Part shown: in pieces, positions 11,622-24,498 of the stretch
How positions within the stretch are numbered: position 1 is the first letter of the stretch
Layout of the letters: the number at the start of each line of letters is the position of its first letter
Assembly: GCA_026874595.1 (NCBI GenBank)
Contig: CM049306.1
Location: forward strand, 94,355,642 to 94,419,641
Length of the DNA stretch: 64,000 nucleotides
Direction of reading: 5' to 3'
Source of the DNA: Sipunculus nudus
Taxonomy: Eukaryota > Annelida > Sipuncula > Golfingiida > Sipunculidae
Made by a program: the position numbers and the translations under genes
Notes under the pieces: model-generated
The model's input: only the letters and a program-made list of their open reading frames with translations
Database searches by the model: none
Told to the model about the DNA's origin: nothing

Positions 11622-11727
11622 ATTGTTCACATAGCGTGAATTCAATACATCGCGGTGATAGCTAGTGCTCTCCCATACGGTAGAGCACTATCACCGCGAT
11701 GTATTGAATTCACGCTATGTGAACAAT
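11622..11727. repeat. Perfect 39-bp inverted repeat with inner hairpin at the Penelope 5' side
   Basis: Arms 11622-11660 and 11689-11727 are exact reverse complements. Inside, GTGCTCT and AGAGCAC form a second stem over CCCATACGGT. The structure lies directly upstream of the RT remnant. Penelope-like elements often carry inverted partial terminal repeats, so this may be such a junction. The arms show no mismatch although the RT is decayed. Confidence 0.95.
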
Positions 11728-11730
11728 AAA

Positions 11731-11735
<5 letters not shown>

Positions 11736-11780
<45 letters not shown>
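11736..11780. repeat. (TA)n microsatellite
   Basis: Pure TA alternation directly after the 39-bp inverted repeat. Confidence 0.97.
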
Positions 11781-11782
<2 letters not shown>

Positions 11783-13260
11783 ATTTGTAAAATAACCAAG
11801 CTTTTATTAACTTAATAACTGTTTAACCTATTCTATATATTATAATTTCATTTATGATTATTTATAAGCTTAGGACTAAGACGTATAAACCGAGGGTGGG
11901 GACATGCAGATAGGGAGATGGGACAATCCCCACTCTTTTAAATTAGAGGAAGTGACAAAATGAAGTAAGTCTGCAACCAGTTTATAGTTCATCTGCCGGT
12001 ATTAATTGGTTTACCTGTCAATGCATGTAACATATATGATTCGGTTCATCAGTCACTCGTGACGAAAAAAATATCCCCCCCCCCCACTCACACAAAAATA
12101 CTCCCACCCTCCGGAAGAGACATTGCCATGCTGAACATAATTTTTTTTCGCCCCCTGTCCTCATTAAAAAGATATTTTGGTATCATCATAAATGTCAATG
12201 TATGCCTATCTTTTTGACACGTGTTTCACTAATGTGCCCACAAGGTGGGACTGTCAATGACTTTGTAGGCCCTATATTTCAACAACCACAACCACTGAAC
12301 TGCATGCAAAGATGACGCACACAGTAAGAATTAAGATACAGGTGTAAGGTAGACTTTCATCCTGGGAAACCTTTAGTAAGTTCTTTACTATACCCTCTAG
12401 GGGAGGAGAAGAGGGACGGTGGTGGTTTCCTGTACATAAGATCCCACTGAAGACTACCGTACGTGCCATTGAGATAGCCTGGTATTAGTTATTATTTCTA
12501 TTTGGACAATTGTTGTAAAATTAATAAGGTTTAATTTTTAAATATATTGGACCAAGTAGTTTTAACATCCTGCTAAAAATTCTTGATGGGAAAGAACAAT
12601 GCATCAGCAGATGTAAATATATGAAAACGGAACAAGCCTCTGAAAGAAAAAAAAATGGGAGTGGGCCTGTACTGGGTGGGGGCATTATCAGTTGAAACAT
12701 GTATATATAACGGCATGTTTTATGATAATACACCGGAAGGTATGCGTTAATTTAATATAATAATAACCACATTTATTTTGCAAAAAGCAAATAAGTCTAG
12801 GAAAGGAGAGCACAAAAGAAAGGAACCCCACCCAGCTCTTTTTCTTGTACTGAAATTTAAATACTGTCAGACGTGGCTTATGCCAGTACGGTATGCGTGA
12901 TACAATCCACAAGCTGTGATGTATCGGGTTTCCACTGCTACCTTGCTTTTATATTGTTGTTGTCTTTTCGTTCGCGAGGGTTTCACATTCGCAATATTCT
13001 CGAAATTAGAATTAAGGTTGATATCTAATATATATACATAAAAATAAATAATGTATACGTTCTAACATTGCCATACTATTTCCTATAGTAAATTATATCA
13101 GATCTTAAAAAACATCTGCCATTAATGAACATTAATTTCAGCTCAACCGTTCTTCTCTTGGGTCCCCGTAAAAATATTAAGACTTTGCGCACATATTATT
13201 TGATATAAATAATTCATATAATAATGCTTTACTTTGTGTAGGTTTTTAGCGCATCTGGTT
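11781..13260. other. Intergenic, nothing recognised
   Basis: A+T-rich sequence with a poly-C run near 12075. No coding similarity, RNA gene or repeat edge is recognised, and the open frames here are short and in unrelated registers. Confidence 0.5.
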
Positions 13261-13289
13261 GAAAGTAAACTGAGGTGTACGAATCGAGG

Positions 13290-13650
13290 TTTGGCCGGCG
13301 TCCGTCCAGCCGTCTGGCTGTCCGGCCGTTCAGGATTCCGTTAGCAAGGCACAAATCGTAATCGCTTACCCTTGAAGCTTTTTAGTAAAAATCCATTGAG
13401 GTCAATAAAAATCTCCTTGGAATCCTGTATATCCTCCGAGCTATGGGACTTGTTAGTACCCCCAGAATAATTTAAAAAAATCAAGTATCTTGATAATTAA
13501 TGGCAAGAATCTTGATTTGAAAGTTGACAATGACTTGTTCCTAAAAACTGGTAGCGCCATCTGTATTTTTCAAATATTTACGATTTTTTCTCTATTTCTG
13601 AGTTCGTTAAATGACAACAATCCTATCAGTTTTTTAGGTGTGGTGTTACG
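13290..13650 (+). repeat. Family-1 repeat, single unit
   Basis: Shows the family-1 order: GTCCGTCCAGCCGTC region, CCGTTAGCAAGGCACAAATC, TCTCCTTGGAATCCTG, GAGCTATGGGACTTG, GTACCCCCAGAATAAT, then the GGTAGCGCCATCTG block. The hairpin edge is missing. Confidence 0.8.
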
Positions 13651-13719
13651 TAGTTTCCCGAAACATGGTGTGTTTATTGATCATAAATAAGCGGGTGCCA
13701 TATATAGTAATCAACTTGT

Positions 13720-14160
13720 CCGTCGGTATGTTAGCCTTAGCGTCTCTCTGTCCATCTGTCTGTGAATTCGTTTCCGGTTGTTAACTTCAGTTTGGACCAA
13801 TGAGGCAAGAAACCTAATGATTTTTGGGTCATGAGGTCAAAGGTTAAGGTCACTGGCCCCATGTATTTAAAAAAGATTGTGGATGCATTTTAAACCAAAT
13901 TTTTCATCCCAAACCTTCTATCTTCCATATATTGCGTCACAAGATCAAAGGTCAAGGTCATAGGGCCCACCCGTTCACAAAAAAACTTTATTCAAAATAA
14001 CTCTGGGTTGGATAGACAGATTGACTTCAAACTTGATTGTTAATGGCCCACCACAAAGCAAAAATGTATGACCCACATCTTTAAAAAGATTGTGGATGCA
14101 TTGTAAATCAAACTTTCCACGAAACACTCTCTTGAATTAATCGTTACTGAGTAAAATATC
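13720..14160 (+). repeat. Family-2 repeat with clustered AGGTCA-type half-sites
   Basis: Contains GAGGTCAAAGGTTAAGGTCA and AGATCAAAGGTCAAGGTCAT, separated by a conserved AAAAGATTGTGGATGCATTT block. The same order recurs at 45290-45760 and 56280-57660. Confidence 0.8.
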
Positions 14161-14850
14161 GGGTGTTGTGTACTAACATTACTAAAGACGTGACTTTAAA
14201 CCAGATAAGGGGTACAAAATGAGCGAGAGAGAGAAAGAGACAGGGGGGGGGGGTATTCAAACCCAGGTTATACGGAATATATTTCTTCACAAAATAAGTT
14301 TTTTTGTCAGTAATTTTTTAAATAAATGTCTTAAGTCGTTTTATATGCGTTTTATCAAGCATTATATATCAATAGGCCATTGCTAACCTACGCTGTGACA
14401 TAGGCCAACACGATGTAATTACGCGATGGAATTTCTATAATATATATAAACTAAATGATCTGGAGATTTTTCATATGGGGGGGGGAGGGGTCCGACAGAT
14501 TCCACGAAAAATAAACCTTCACTAAAATTCAGAATGCACAGAAATACTGAGGAATAAAGTTTAATTTAGGTTATATTAGATTATGTGGGACAGTTAAATC
14601 ATAATGTCTCTCCGATGTGAGTGGGTATGTCGATGGGGGGGGGGGGATGTACCAGCTGGTTTGCTGTCTGTATCATCTGCAATAATTAATTAACGCTCTT
14701 CATACAATAAAGTGAAGCGGCGATATAGATCTACATTTCTTCCAATACCGGGCTCATTGGATATACAGGCATACAGCGCTAATCACGAGTAATTCTCTCG
14801 TTAGTATGAATAAATAGATATAAGGGAATTAAAGGGAACTATTCACATAC
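14161..14850. other. Intergenic, several poly-G runs, nothing recognised
   Basis: Poly-G runs near 14244, 14477 and 14635 lie in otherwise unremarkable A+T-rich sequence. No gene is supported. Confidence 0.5.
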
Positions 14851-14854
14851 CGGG

Positions 14855-15170
14855 CATGTTAAAGATTCTTGAAATATATGGTTTCTTCCTCAGAATATCA
14901 TGGTTTCTGCCAAAGTTTCCTTCTAAACCGTCTCCTTACTCCTGTACACGAGTTTGAATAAGTTTGATTCGGGCGCGAACTTGTGGTTCAAAACAACGTG
15001 ATACATAGCGCGCATGTTAAAGATTCTTGAAATATATGGTTTCTTCCTCAGAATATCATGGTTTCTGCCAAAGTTTCCTTATAAACCGTCTCCTTACTCC
15101 TGTACACGAGTTTGAATAAGTTTGATTCGGGCGCGATCTGTGGTTCAAAACAACGTGATACATAGCGCGC
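14855..15170. repeat. Tandem duplication of a 158-bp unit
   Basis: The unit beginning CATGTTAAAGATTCTTG (14855) repeats from 15013, with only a few differences (CTTCT/CTTAT, GAACTTG/GATCTG). A third start follows at about 15169 and breaks off at once. Confidence 0.95.
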
Positions 15171-15741
15171 ATACCACCTGACGAATCAAGATTTTGAAGC
15201 TTCAAATCAGAGTTTCTTATTTTATATTTTTCTTTGTGTTTGAGACCGCACTTCTGGTTGTGCAGTGTTGTTGTGCGAAACATGTAAATGCGGATTGTGT
15301 CGGACTGTGTTTACTCAGACACAAAAACAATACAAAGTATAAAACAGGTGAACGTACCTGTGATACTAAGTCCATGCATGTACTGGGGAAGTTTGGCTGG
15401 AAAATGTTTGAATCCAACCAAAATTAACTATTTGTGTGAGTTAGTGCATATATTATTACAAATTACATGATTATGTACCTTCATGGTTCCTGCACGGTAG
15501 AAGAGAAATAATGAGACGCTATTCTATACACAATGTACACTCTGTATGTCCGCCAGTTATCTGTTCGCATCCGCACACGGCCAGTCTATCACGTGCCTGT
15601 TTAAATAAATATGGGCAAATATAAAGAATTAGGAATAGAACTGAATTTAGTTTATAATGGCTAGAAATCCAACTGAAATACTCCCATTGGGGGATGACAG
15701 TCGTTGAGGGTAGTCAAAACTGGGATAAAACAGACATGTTT

Positions 15742-15754
<13 letters not shown>
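15171..15754. other. Intergenic, nothing recognised
   Basis: Short frames occur on both strands, but none shows a family motif. Confidence 0.4.
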
Positions 15755-15791
<37 letters not shown>

Positions 15792-16046
15792 ATATATATA
15801 TACATACCTTTTATTGTCTGAATGACACATATCAAATATATATAACAACTAAGTATAAGGTTTTAAAAAATAAGGTATGTTAATTTTAAACGATTAAGAT
15901 ATAGATATTTCATAGTAAACTCACAAATGGAACCAAAGTCTATAATACTATTTATTTATATATTTCATTTGAAATATATAAATAATATTCTCTGAATTGT
16001 GGGGGATATATACTTTTGCCAAAAAGTGGGGGGGGATATATACCCC

Positions 16047-16122
<76 letters not shown>
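15755..16122 (-). repeat. Repeat T, reverse copy, flanked by (TA)n tracts
   Basis: The same motifs as 9205-9655 and 26195-26453 but on the other strand: GTGACATATTT-like, AACCTTATACTTAG, TTTGGTTCCAT, and near 16015 CCCCCACTTTTTGGCAAAAG. (TA)n tracts lie at 15757-15785 and 16051-16120. Confidence 0.75.
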
Positions 16123-16445
16123 ACGCCCATGAGTGGTACTCGCGTGATGCGCGCGTTAGTAAGTTTTAGGCTTTAGTATGCCTGGAGAGTGAGAAAAGTC
16201 TTTATCTGTTTGGAGAATATACGAGTTCCTCCACGCTGGATCATTAGACGCTATAACAAGCTGCATCGAAGAAGATAAGGGTGAGGAAAGTTAAATACAT
16301 ATTCCCTGTCATATGCCAGAACTGGTTTTGCTGAAAACACAGTGTATGAGTAAACCTCTTACGATCGACATTATTTACTCCTATCCTGACATTGTTTAAA
16401 TAAGTTAAAACGTAGGCCTAAATTTTAGTTAAAACCATTCTTCTT
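16123..16445 (+). other. Intergenic, with an exon-like CpG-bearing stretch
   Basis: Sequence with GTACTCGCGTGATGCGCGCG near 16137 leads to a donor-like AAGG|GTGAGGA near 16280. It could be an untranslated first exon, but nothing downstream supports a gene. Confidence 0.15.
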
Positions 16446-16447
16446 TA

Positions 16448-17360
16448 GTTTTAGCTCAGCTGACTGAAAGTAATTGGAGCTGTACTAGCCTATAGCGATC
16501 ATTCCTTGCCCGTCGTCCGTCTGTCCGTTCGTCTCTCCGATAACAGGGCACAAATCGTTACCGTTGGACCTGGCTGGAATCTTCTAAGTTGAAATTCAGA
16601 GAGGCCCATAAAAAGTCTCCTTGATAAACTGATTTAAGGTCTCTGTCACCCATATCCTCCGGGCTATGGGACTCGTAAGTTACCCCAAGAATAATAAAAA
16701 AATTGAAACGAAAGCTGCAGTATCTGAAAACTAATGCATTGATCGACATGATTCTGTGCATGCATATTGATCATAAAGTGTTTCATCAGTTTCTGCAGAC
16801 TATTGGCGCCATCACCCGCATCTGTATTTTTTTCAATTTTTTTTACATATTTTCTCTATTTTTTAGACCTTCAAATGAAGCAATCTGGCTGTTTATAGGG
16901 CAAAAATTGTGACCGTTAGAAATAGAATCTATCTGTACATCCAGGGAGGTCTTAGGCAAATCTCCTTGAACACCTGAAATTAGGTTATAGTGACCTATAT
17001 TCCTCAAGATATGTGAAAGAAGATGATTTGAGCACCCTATAGGACAGATTTTCATGATTGGTTACAGCTGGACCTAGAAACTTCTAATTTGATTAAGATC
17101 TAGGGAGGTTCCTGACAAATTACTTGGAAACCTGAAATAATGTCACTGTGACCTATATTCTGCAAGCTGTGTGAAAGAACTTTATTTTAACACTCTGTTA
17201 GTCACATGGGCACAGATGGTAGCAGCTGGATGTAGAATTAGGTCACTGTAACCTATATCTAAGGTGTATTGGCAAAATGAATGATTTTGAGCACACTGGG
17301 AGTCATGTAACCAATTGTTCAAGGTATCTTGAAATCAGCTTAGCGTTTTTTATGAGGACA
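16448..17360 (+). repeat. Family-1 repeat, multi-unit copy with hairpin edge
   Basis: Starts with the hairpin TAGCTCAGCTGACT/AAGTAAT..GAGCT, followed by the pyrimidine-rich CGTCCGTCTGTCCGTTCGTC, then units restarting at about 16540, 16895 and 17040. It ends at the TCAGCTTAGCG motif (about 17336) typical of the other edge. Confidence 0.8.
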
Positions 17361-17454
17361 GTCAGTCGGACAGACTATACACCTGGTACTGGGCAGTATG
17401 AACTTTGAATTTTTTTGGTTGATTTTGTCTGCCTTCATATCTACTGTCAAAATA

Positions 17455-17880
17455 ATGAGGTTGGCCCGCTGTCAGCCTTGGGCAATATGAGCTAATTAGC
17501 ATAAAACAAAATGGTCGCCAAAATAACACTTAAATAACAAAATGGCCACAAAAAAATACAAAAATAGCAAAATTACCACAAGTACCTCAACTTTTAACAT
17601 AGAGGGTCATGTAATACATGAATTCTAGGGTATTGTGACCCAGAAGATTCATTTCTCATATTGTTTGGCCATACTGACCATCATTTGCAAAAGGGCTGTC
17701 CCGCAAGTCGAAAAACGTGTAAATCATGAACATACAGTGAAACATGTAAAGTAAGACCACCCGTGGTTCAAATGTTGTTTTATTAGACAAGTCAGTTATA
17801 ACCAATGTTAATGTTTTCCGTCCACTCTAGGGTGTCTTAATAGGCAAGTGGTCTTATTAGACAGGTGGTATTTCAGACTG
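17455..17880 (+). repeat. Dispersed repeat R, copy 1
   Basis: Aligns in order with 23747-24170: GAGGTTGGC, CTGTCAGC, AAAACAAAATG, AATAGCAAAA, CATAGAGGGTCA, ATTCTAGGGTATT, AAATCATGAA, ACAGTGA. The CAGTGAAAC and TTATTAGACAGGT motifs resemble DNA-transposon ends. Confidence 0.7.
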
Positions 17881-17999
17881 GCTTATTGATTAGCTTAAAG
17901 TACTCCTCCTTTGCTTACCGTACTTGTACAAGCAGAAATCTTTTCCCCGCTTTTCTGTATATAGATAAACCACAAAAGATATACTTTCAAAGTTTCATA

Positions 18000-18461
18000 T
18001 TATAAAGAATAATTTATTTTATAGGAATGGGAATGAACATAAATTTAATGGAAAAAACTGTGAAAATTCCATCCATGTGTCAGACACATGAACTGTTAAA
18101 CCGATCGGCCAAAATGGAAACTCGATAAAGATGATATTTTGTATTAATTCGATTCAATGTATTCGTCTTTGGTGGGGGTCCCCCCACCCCACGGACAAAT
18201 GGCTGATTTTGGCACGTTTCCCTCGTGCTGTATGTTCTTAAATATTGCTTAACATGCTCTGTATTACATAGCTATATAGGTTATTCAATATATAGGCGAG
18301 TAATTTATTATTCATAGAAACCTTATAGAAAATGAATATAGAACTATAACATGATAAATAAAAATATACCAGCTTATAAACATGATAATGTCATTAGTAA
18401 GTATATCATATATATTATAATGTACTCTTGGTCCCCAGGGGAGGGGGCTCTAGCTATATTA

Positions 18462-18521
<60 letters not shown>

Positions 18522-18640
18522 ATGTGCAGCCTAAATGATTCAATTTAAAGCTAATTTACCTCTCAAGTTGAACCTTTTCCCCACCATGTTTCTCTTACAA
18601 TAACCCCTTTCGAGCAATGTTTTGCTCACCTGACGGCCAG
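18000..18640 (+). repeat. Segmental duplication copy 1, left part
   Basis: 18190-18430 matches 33115-33310 (GCTGTATGTTCTTAAAT, TTGCTTAACATGCT, GAACTATAACA, ACCAGCTT.TA, CATGATAATGT), and 18535-18615 matches 35090-35175 (AATTTAAAGCTAATTT, CCCCTTTCGAGCAA). Between them copy 2 holds an extra 1.77 kb. A (TA)n tract lies at 18463-18517. Confidence 0.7.
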
Positions 18641-18790
18641 TCATCTGAGCTATAGAGATCACTCGTTGTCCGGTTGGCCGTTAACAAGCCACAAATCGAA
18701 AACGTTGGACCTAGACACTTCTAATTTTATATCCAGGGAAGTCCTTGAAGAGTCTCCTTGTACACCTGAAACTGATGTAAAATATTTGTT
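18625..18790 (+). repeat. Family-1 fragment
   Basis: GCCAGTCATCTGAGCTATAG, then CCGTTAACAAGCCACAAATC and ATCCAGGGAAGTCCTTGAA, broken off after CCTGAAACTGATG. Confidence 0.75.
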
Positions 18791-20640
18791 AGCCGTCGCT
18801 CAGATTAATAATATAAATAAATTTAAATTATTTGTACATACATTCACAAGGTTATAGTACTATAACAAATTGAAAATGTTAATATGTGCAGTCGCACAGG
18901 TTATATAGTACTATAAAAGAAATAAAATTTATACAAAATTACCTGCCCTTTCACATCACCCCATGTGATACAGTCCAGAAAAGAAGCAAATAGCAAATTT
19001 TAAGCCATGACCTTTCAGTTCGGCTCATGGAAAACGATTATCCGGTTGATTCGTCATGCAAATGAGCGCACGAAAATAGTTGCGCATCGGATACAAACTT
19101 GAATATCCATATATCTCAGTAGCTGAATTAAAACCTTCTATTTTCCTATTTTTACATTGCTTTTAGCAATGTAACGTTATATATCAGTTGAGATCAAATA
19201 ATTCATGTGTACCCAGCGTCTGTCAAAAGATATGAGGAAAATCATTACAATTTTCATCTGATCAAATAAGCGCTCAGTTTCACCAAAACACGCTATATTT
19301 TAAGATCTGAAAACACTAGCGGGGAAACCCCCATCCCACACCGACTCTCTGTCTTAGTACGCGATATTGAATAAAATTAATTTCTCAAAAGGGATAATTT
19401 CCTTTTTTTTTTTATTTTTACTCTAGAAGTCAAAATATTCGTTAAGTTTGTTTTCATTTTATATTGTTGTGCATATAAATATAATTGCATTAGACTTAGA
19501 CAACATTTTGCCAATTAAATGTCTGCCTTATTGCCCAGCCCCCGGCCAGCCTGCCACAACGTTGTCCACCCATCCATCATCATTGTTCTTAGAACTGACC
19601 TGGCTCAGCCGGCTAGCCAGCTATTTTTTTTCTTCTAGCCAGCCGATTTACATGTTAACGGCTGGCTCCAACGTCTGCAATTTCTTCAATATCTTCAGAA
19701 ATGATCCCAGATATGAGCTCTCTTAACTTTTGTTTAAATGGTTTTTGTTTGATTAATTTTGGCGGAGTTACAGGAGTTTAAACTTAGTCATTTAGCCAAG
19801 GAAGCATAATACCATAACAATCTAAGAAACGACAGGAACTAGCCTCACCATGTATTGTGTAAATGTTGGTCACTGCCTCATATTTGAAATTGTAGTTTTT
19901 GTGGCGCCACCTACAACGATCGGGTTCAAAATGTTAAGTACTTGCATTGTACATATACATGTCACATATGTACAGTAATGGTCTAGCATGGAAGCATTAA
20001 ACCTGATGTATATCCTATCGCACAGGTTCGCATTTGGCTTGTAGGCCTTGTTTTCACTTGGCGTTTTAGAAAGTAAATTTTCTTGTGCAATTTTTCAGGT
20101 GTTTTGGTTAACAATGTTGGCGGAAATTCACAACGGTAATACCACAGGCGTTTGAATCCCTATTTATAATAGTCTTCATATATCTAATGTTCTTTGAGAT
20201 ACTACGACGAAATCAAGTCAAACGACGCAGTAATATTTAACGATAATACCGTGATATCACTTGTAATATGACAAGGTAGGCATCCAGCCAAAACCTTTCG
20301 ACGGCGGGCATTCCAGATGGGTCACGTAAGGTCATGCCACTGCGAATCACTTAACTGTCAACGAAGGCCGCTTCCGCCACCGTTTTGAATGGACGACGTC
20401 GAAATTCAGACGTCATCATAAAAGGTTATCCAGGTAGCTTGTATTGATGGTTGAAAACAATGGAAATTGGATGGATTTGATTATGTAAATCCCATAGGAT
20501 TGAACGATCATATGGATTACGCATAAAAGGAAGATAAAGCTAGTTTAAGCGGGTCGAAAACGTAACTTCTCTCTTTATCGCACCAAAGGTTTTGGCCGAG
20601 TTGTCAAAACTAAGGATTTTAAGATAAGGATTTTCTAAAA
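18791..20640. other. Intergenic, with one possible short inverted-repeat element
   Basis: No gene is recognised. GCCAAAACCTTT at about 20287 and its reverse complement at about 20586 could bound a 310-bp MITE that carries two GACGTC sites. The 19900 area has a GTGGCGCCACCTAC motif shared with family 1. Confidence 0.4.
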
Positions 20641-20649
20641 AAATGATAA

Positions 20650-22900
20650 ATTTTGCCTTTTTCCAAATATTAATATTTTATTAAAATTTTTATTATTTAT
20701 TAAAATTCTTTTAGTAAATATTTAAACCCTGAGGTATTTGACTTTTTCTTCGGTCTTAATAATATTAGGTTTGTTTATATTATTATTTATAAGGTTTGTT
20801 GTTATTGGGAACTAATCATATCCCTATACATTTTTTTCAGTGTGCTTTCAGTTGAACTTCCCATAGTGCCTATCTGATAGAATCATGGTCAAAAATTATA
20901 ATCGTTGCGTCGTCTGAATATTGGGTTATTTTTATATTATCCTTATTTATAATAAATCTGTTTATTTGTTTATTAGTCCTTATACGAATAGCCATAAATT
21001 CTGCTTAAATTATGAGTGAGAGAGCGGAAACTGGAGAACCTTGTCGTATTCCTCGTGATATTGTCTGGATAGACGAGATCTCATCCATAATGTTAAATAT
21101 TTTTATCCAATTTAAAAATAATTTCCGAAATTAAAACATTGTAGAGCATTTATCAAGCTATCAAAAGCCTAGGAAAAATCTAATTGTATTTATCCGCATA
21201 CTTTTCTGTAAACATATGTGTACTCAATAATATCTTGTACTAGCCGTAAATTATTGCCAATATGAAGACCTTACTGTATCCTGTTTGATCAGGATTAACT
21301 ATACTTTTTATAACTTTTTGAATTCTATTTGCAAAAATTAATATTTTGTAGTCGATATTACATATGCTTATGGTCTATAGTTTTTTAGACAAGTTAATCC
21401 CACTTTTTTGTATTAAAGTTAATACCGCCTTTCTCATAGATGCTGACATCTCATTATTCTGTTATGTCTTTTATTAATTCAACGAAGATAGGACGGAGTC
21501 ACCTCCAAAAGGTTTGGTAGAACTCCGAGGGCAAGACATTTATTTGGATTCAGATTTTTTATAACATCATCGCGTTCATTTTGTAGAATAGGTATATCAC
21601 AAAAGTTGAGACCCTTTGAGTTCTGTGACAATTTTGGAAAACTCCCGCATCTTTAAAATATCTATTTATATCATCTTTGTTTGGTTTACATGAAGAATTT
21701 AGTTGTTTATAAAACAAAGAAATTAACTTCAGTACATCATCTTCATTTGTGTATAATTTATCTGGGTGATTTATACAGGTAACTGTATTTGCCTTTTGAT
21801 GTTTCTTTTCTATGGAAAAAAGTATTTTGTACTTTTTCCCCTTCCTCTGCCCATCCCACGCGGGATCGTATTTGCGCTCCTTTGTTTTTTTTAATGTGTA
21901 TATATTTTCCAGTGGACTTCCTCTTTCTTAACCTGCTTTCAGATTGGTTTAATCTTTTGTATTCTTCAGCTTTATATTATTTATTTGCTGTTCGATATTA
22001 TGTATTTTGTCTGGGTTTTTTTTCTACTTTTTTGTTGTGAGAATAAAATTGAAATTTCTCTATCTTTTATTTTAATTACTTCCCATATCAATGTAATAGA
22101 TATTTGATATTTATGTTTATCTTAGGTAACATTCACATTTAATTTCCAATAGTCTTTACCTTTTTTTTTTCTTATACTGGTTGCGATCATACAGCATTAT
22201 GGTCGGTAAGGCGATTTCCTACCTGGCTACTTATCACACAGAAGTTATTGTATTTATTTATTATGAAATCTAGTAATTTCTACTAACGGCTACTTGTTAC
22301 TCTGTCAATCTGTATTACATGTACTGCGTCGTCTGTGTATGTGTCATTTAAATATATAATGTATTTATAAAACGTTTCGACGAAACTTTGTATAGTACTA
22401 TCCTTTTCAGATAGGACACTGTTGAAATCTCCGGCAACAATGTGTTTATCCAATGATTTGGCAAATCTTATATCCATTTTTGAACGTCTATATATGAGGA
22501 ATTTACATCGATCTTTATTAAAATTTGGTGCATAAACGCATACAAGCGTGCACAATTTTCCACCGATTTCAAGATTAATAAATCATTTTCTGCTTATGTT
22601 ATAACTAGTTCACTGTGTTTATCAATAAGTGTATAATTAATAATGCGTCTTACTAAGATGACAATACCTTTACTGTGCGAGGAACAACTTAAAGAATGAT
22701 AGACAGTACCGCTGCATGAACTGTTGAATACATTTTCAAAGAATTAGAACAATACGTTTCCTGTAAAAATGCAAAAGCAAAATTTTGTTGACCAAGCCAG
22801 GTTAAAACTTTTTACGCTTAAAATGATTAACCCTCTGATAATCAAAGTACAGTGTTAAATTTCCTTAATGAACATAATGAACAATCAAATAAAATGGAAT
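20650..22900 (-). pseudogene. L1/Tx1-type LINE ORF2, decayed and 3'-truncated
   Basis: Minus strand. The endonuclease (EEP) domain is visible as VCVYAPNFNKDRCKF and KHIVAGDFNSVLSEKDSTI (22283-22555). RT-like frames follow toward lower coordinates, with NLNPNKCLALGVLPN and, near 20909-20917, SDDATIIIFDHDSIR, which corresponds to the usual FADDA catalytic motif with one residue changed. Many stops and frameshifts interrupt it. No zinc-ribbon C-terminus is seen, so the 3' end is missing or replaced. Related to the plus-strand LINE at 27-32.6 kb. Sure of the LINE call, less of the clade. Confidence 0.8.
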
Positions 22901-23095
22901 ATTAATTTTAACAAGTCTGTCTTTAGTATCATTCCTAATCACTCCCAGATTCATTTTTCCTCAACGATCAGACCGGCAAACCTGTTTCTGGTTGTGAATG
23001 TATTCTGCGATTTAGTGGAATTTCTTGTTTGTTCTGTGTCAACTGGCGATTTTTTAGGCCCTGCGTTTTGGTCGAGTCGATATGGAGTTATCTGT

Positions 23096-23207
23096 GGGCG
23101 TATTCTAAGCGCATAATTCAAATGAACTGAAATGATTTCGTGCTATCTGGAGGGCGTATTCTAAGCGCATAATTCAAATGAACTGAAATGATTTCGTGCT
23201 ATCTGGA
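23096..23207. repeat. Perfect 56-bp tandem duplication
   Basis: 23096-23151 and 23152-23207 are identical, which suggests a recent slippage or repair event next to the LINE 5' side. Confidence 0.97.
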
Positions 23208-23746
23208 GAAACGATCCATAGAGTTTGTTTTCTTTCCCCAATTCTTTGTCGATAACTTTGGTAAACCAGAATTTAGAAAAGGGGTTGGGTCCAGCTCAGG
23301 AGAACTAATGACGAAGGCTTAAAAAGTCCCCAGGCCTGGGAAAGGGGAATGGGTGGGGTCCAGGCCGCAAAAACCCGGATCCGCTTCTGGACTCACCTTG
23401 AATGGCTTTCGTTCTTAATGTTAAGCGCTTGCATTTATTCTTTAAAAGTGCATAAACATTTGCGACAATATATGTGTATTATCTCACGCTGTAAATTCAT
23501 TTCGGATTTAATACAGAGGTTTCCCGGCAAACCATCCCGGGACATGAAAGTACATCCTCCAATTCACCTGTTTTTACGATGTTATGGTTCTGTGTGTGAT
23601 GAAACACATTCCACGTGTGTCTGTTAACTAAAAATAAAACAAGACTGCTTAACCAAAATAGGTCCGATCTCTTGCGTATTACGCGACAACTCCCAAACAA
23701 AAAGGACACGTGAAAGAAGGAAACAGAATAAACAACGGTGTGAAAA

Positions 23747-24170
23747 TATTGAGGTTGGCTCTCTGTCAGCATTGGTAAATTTAATTTAGTTAAAATAAAA
23801 CAAAATGCCATCAAAATAAATATTAAAATAGCAAAAATACCAAAATTACCTCGACCTTTCACATAGAGGGTCAATTAATCCATGGATTCTAGGGTATTAT
23901 GAGCCAGAGAATACATTTCTGGTAATGTTTTGTTTTTATATTTACCACCTTTTTCAAAATGCTGTTCCGCCATTTGAAAAATGTATAAATCATGAATACA
24001 GTGACACCTTAGTAATAAAACTACCCAGAGTTCAAAAGTGGGTTAATTCACAAGTATCCTCATGAGACAGGTCAGTTATAAGAAACGTGAATATTTTCGG
24101 TTCACTCAAAGATGGATTTTAGAAACAGAAAGGGAAGTGGCCTTTCAGACAGGCTCCACTGTACAGTCGT
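23747..24170 (+). repeat. Dispersed repeat R, copy 2
   Basis: Homologue of 17455-17880; see shared motifs there. The frame of 125 codons on the minus strand across it has no protein support. Confidence 0.7.
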
Positions 24171-24498
24171 TTTATAGTCATTTTTTTTTTTTTTCAAATT
24201 TATAAAGACAAAATAGGTCTGCAGATTTCTTTGGAATTCACGTATTAACCAAATCAATAGGTCGGTGTAGTACAGTGGCGAGCTGTCTGAAAGACCACCT
24301 CTCCATGTAATAATGTAACAAGAGTACATAACCATCTATACGTCCGATCTTACAAATTCCCGACAACTCCAAAACAAGAAGACGACACAGGTAAGAAGGA
24401 CAGAGACAAGACACCGGTTGGAAGTTTGAAAAATCCTGATTTGTGCAGTTGTGCGTGCTATGTTTATATTTTGCATGGCTGGCAGATCCTATAACATT

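Noticed and set aside
19140-19175. Short hairpin ACATTGC..GCAATGT considered as a microRNA precursor
   Set aside because: The stem is only about 7 bp with no extended pairing on either side.
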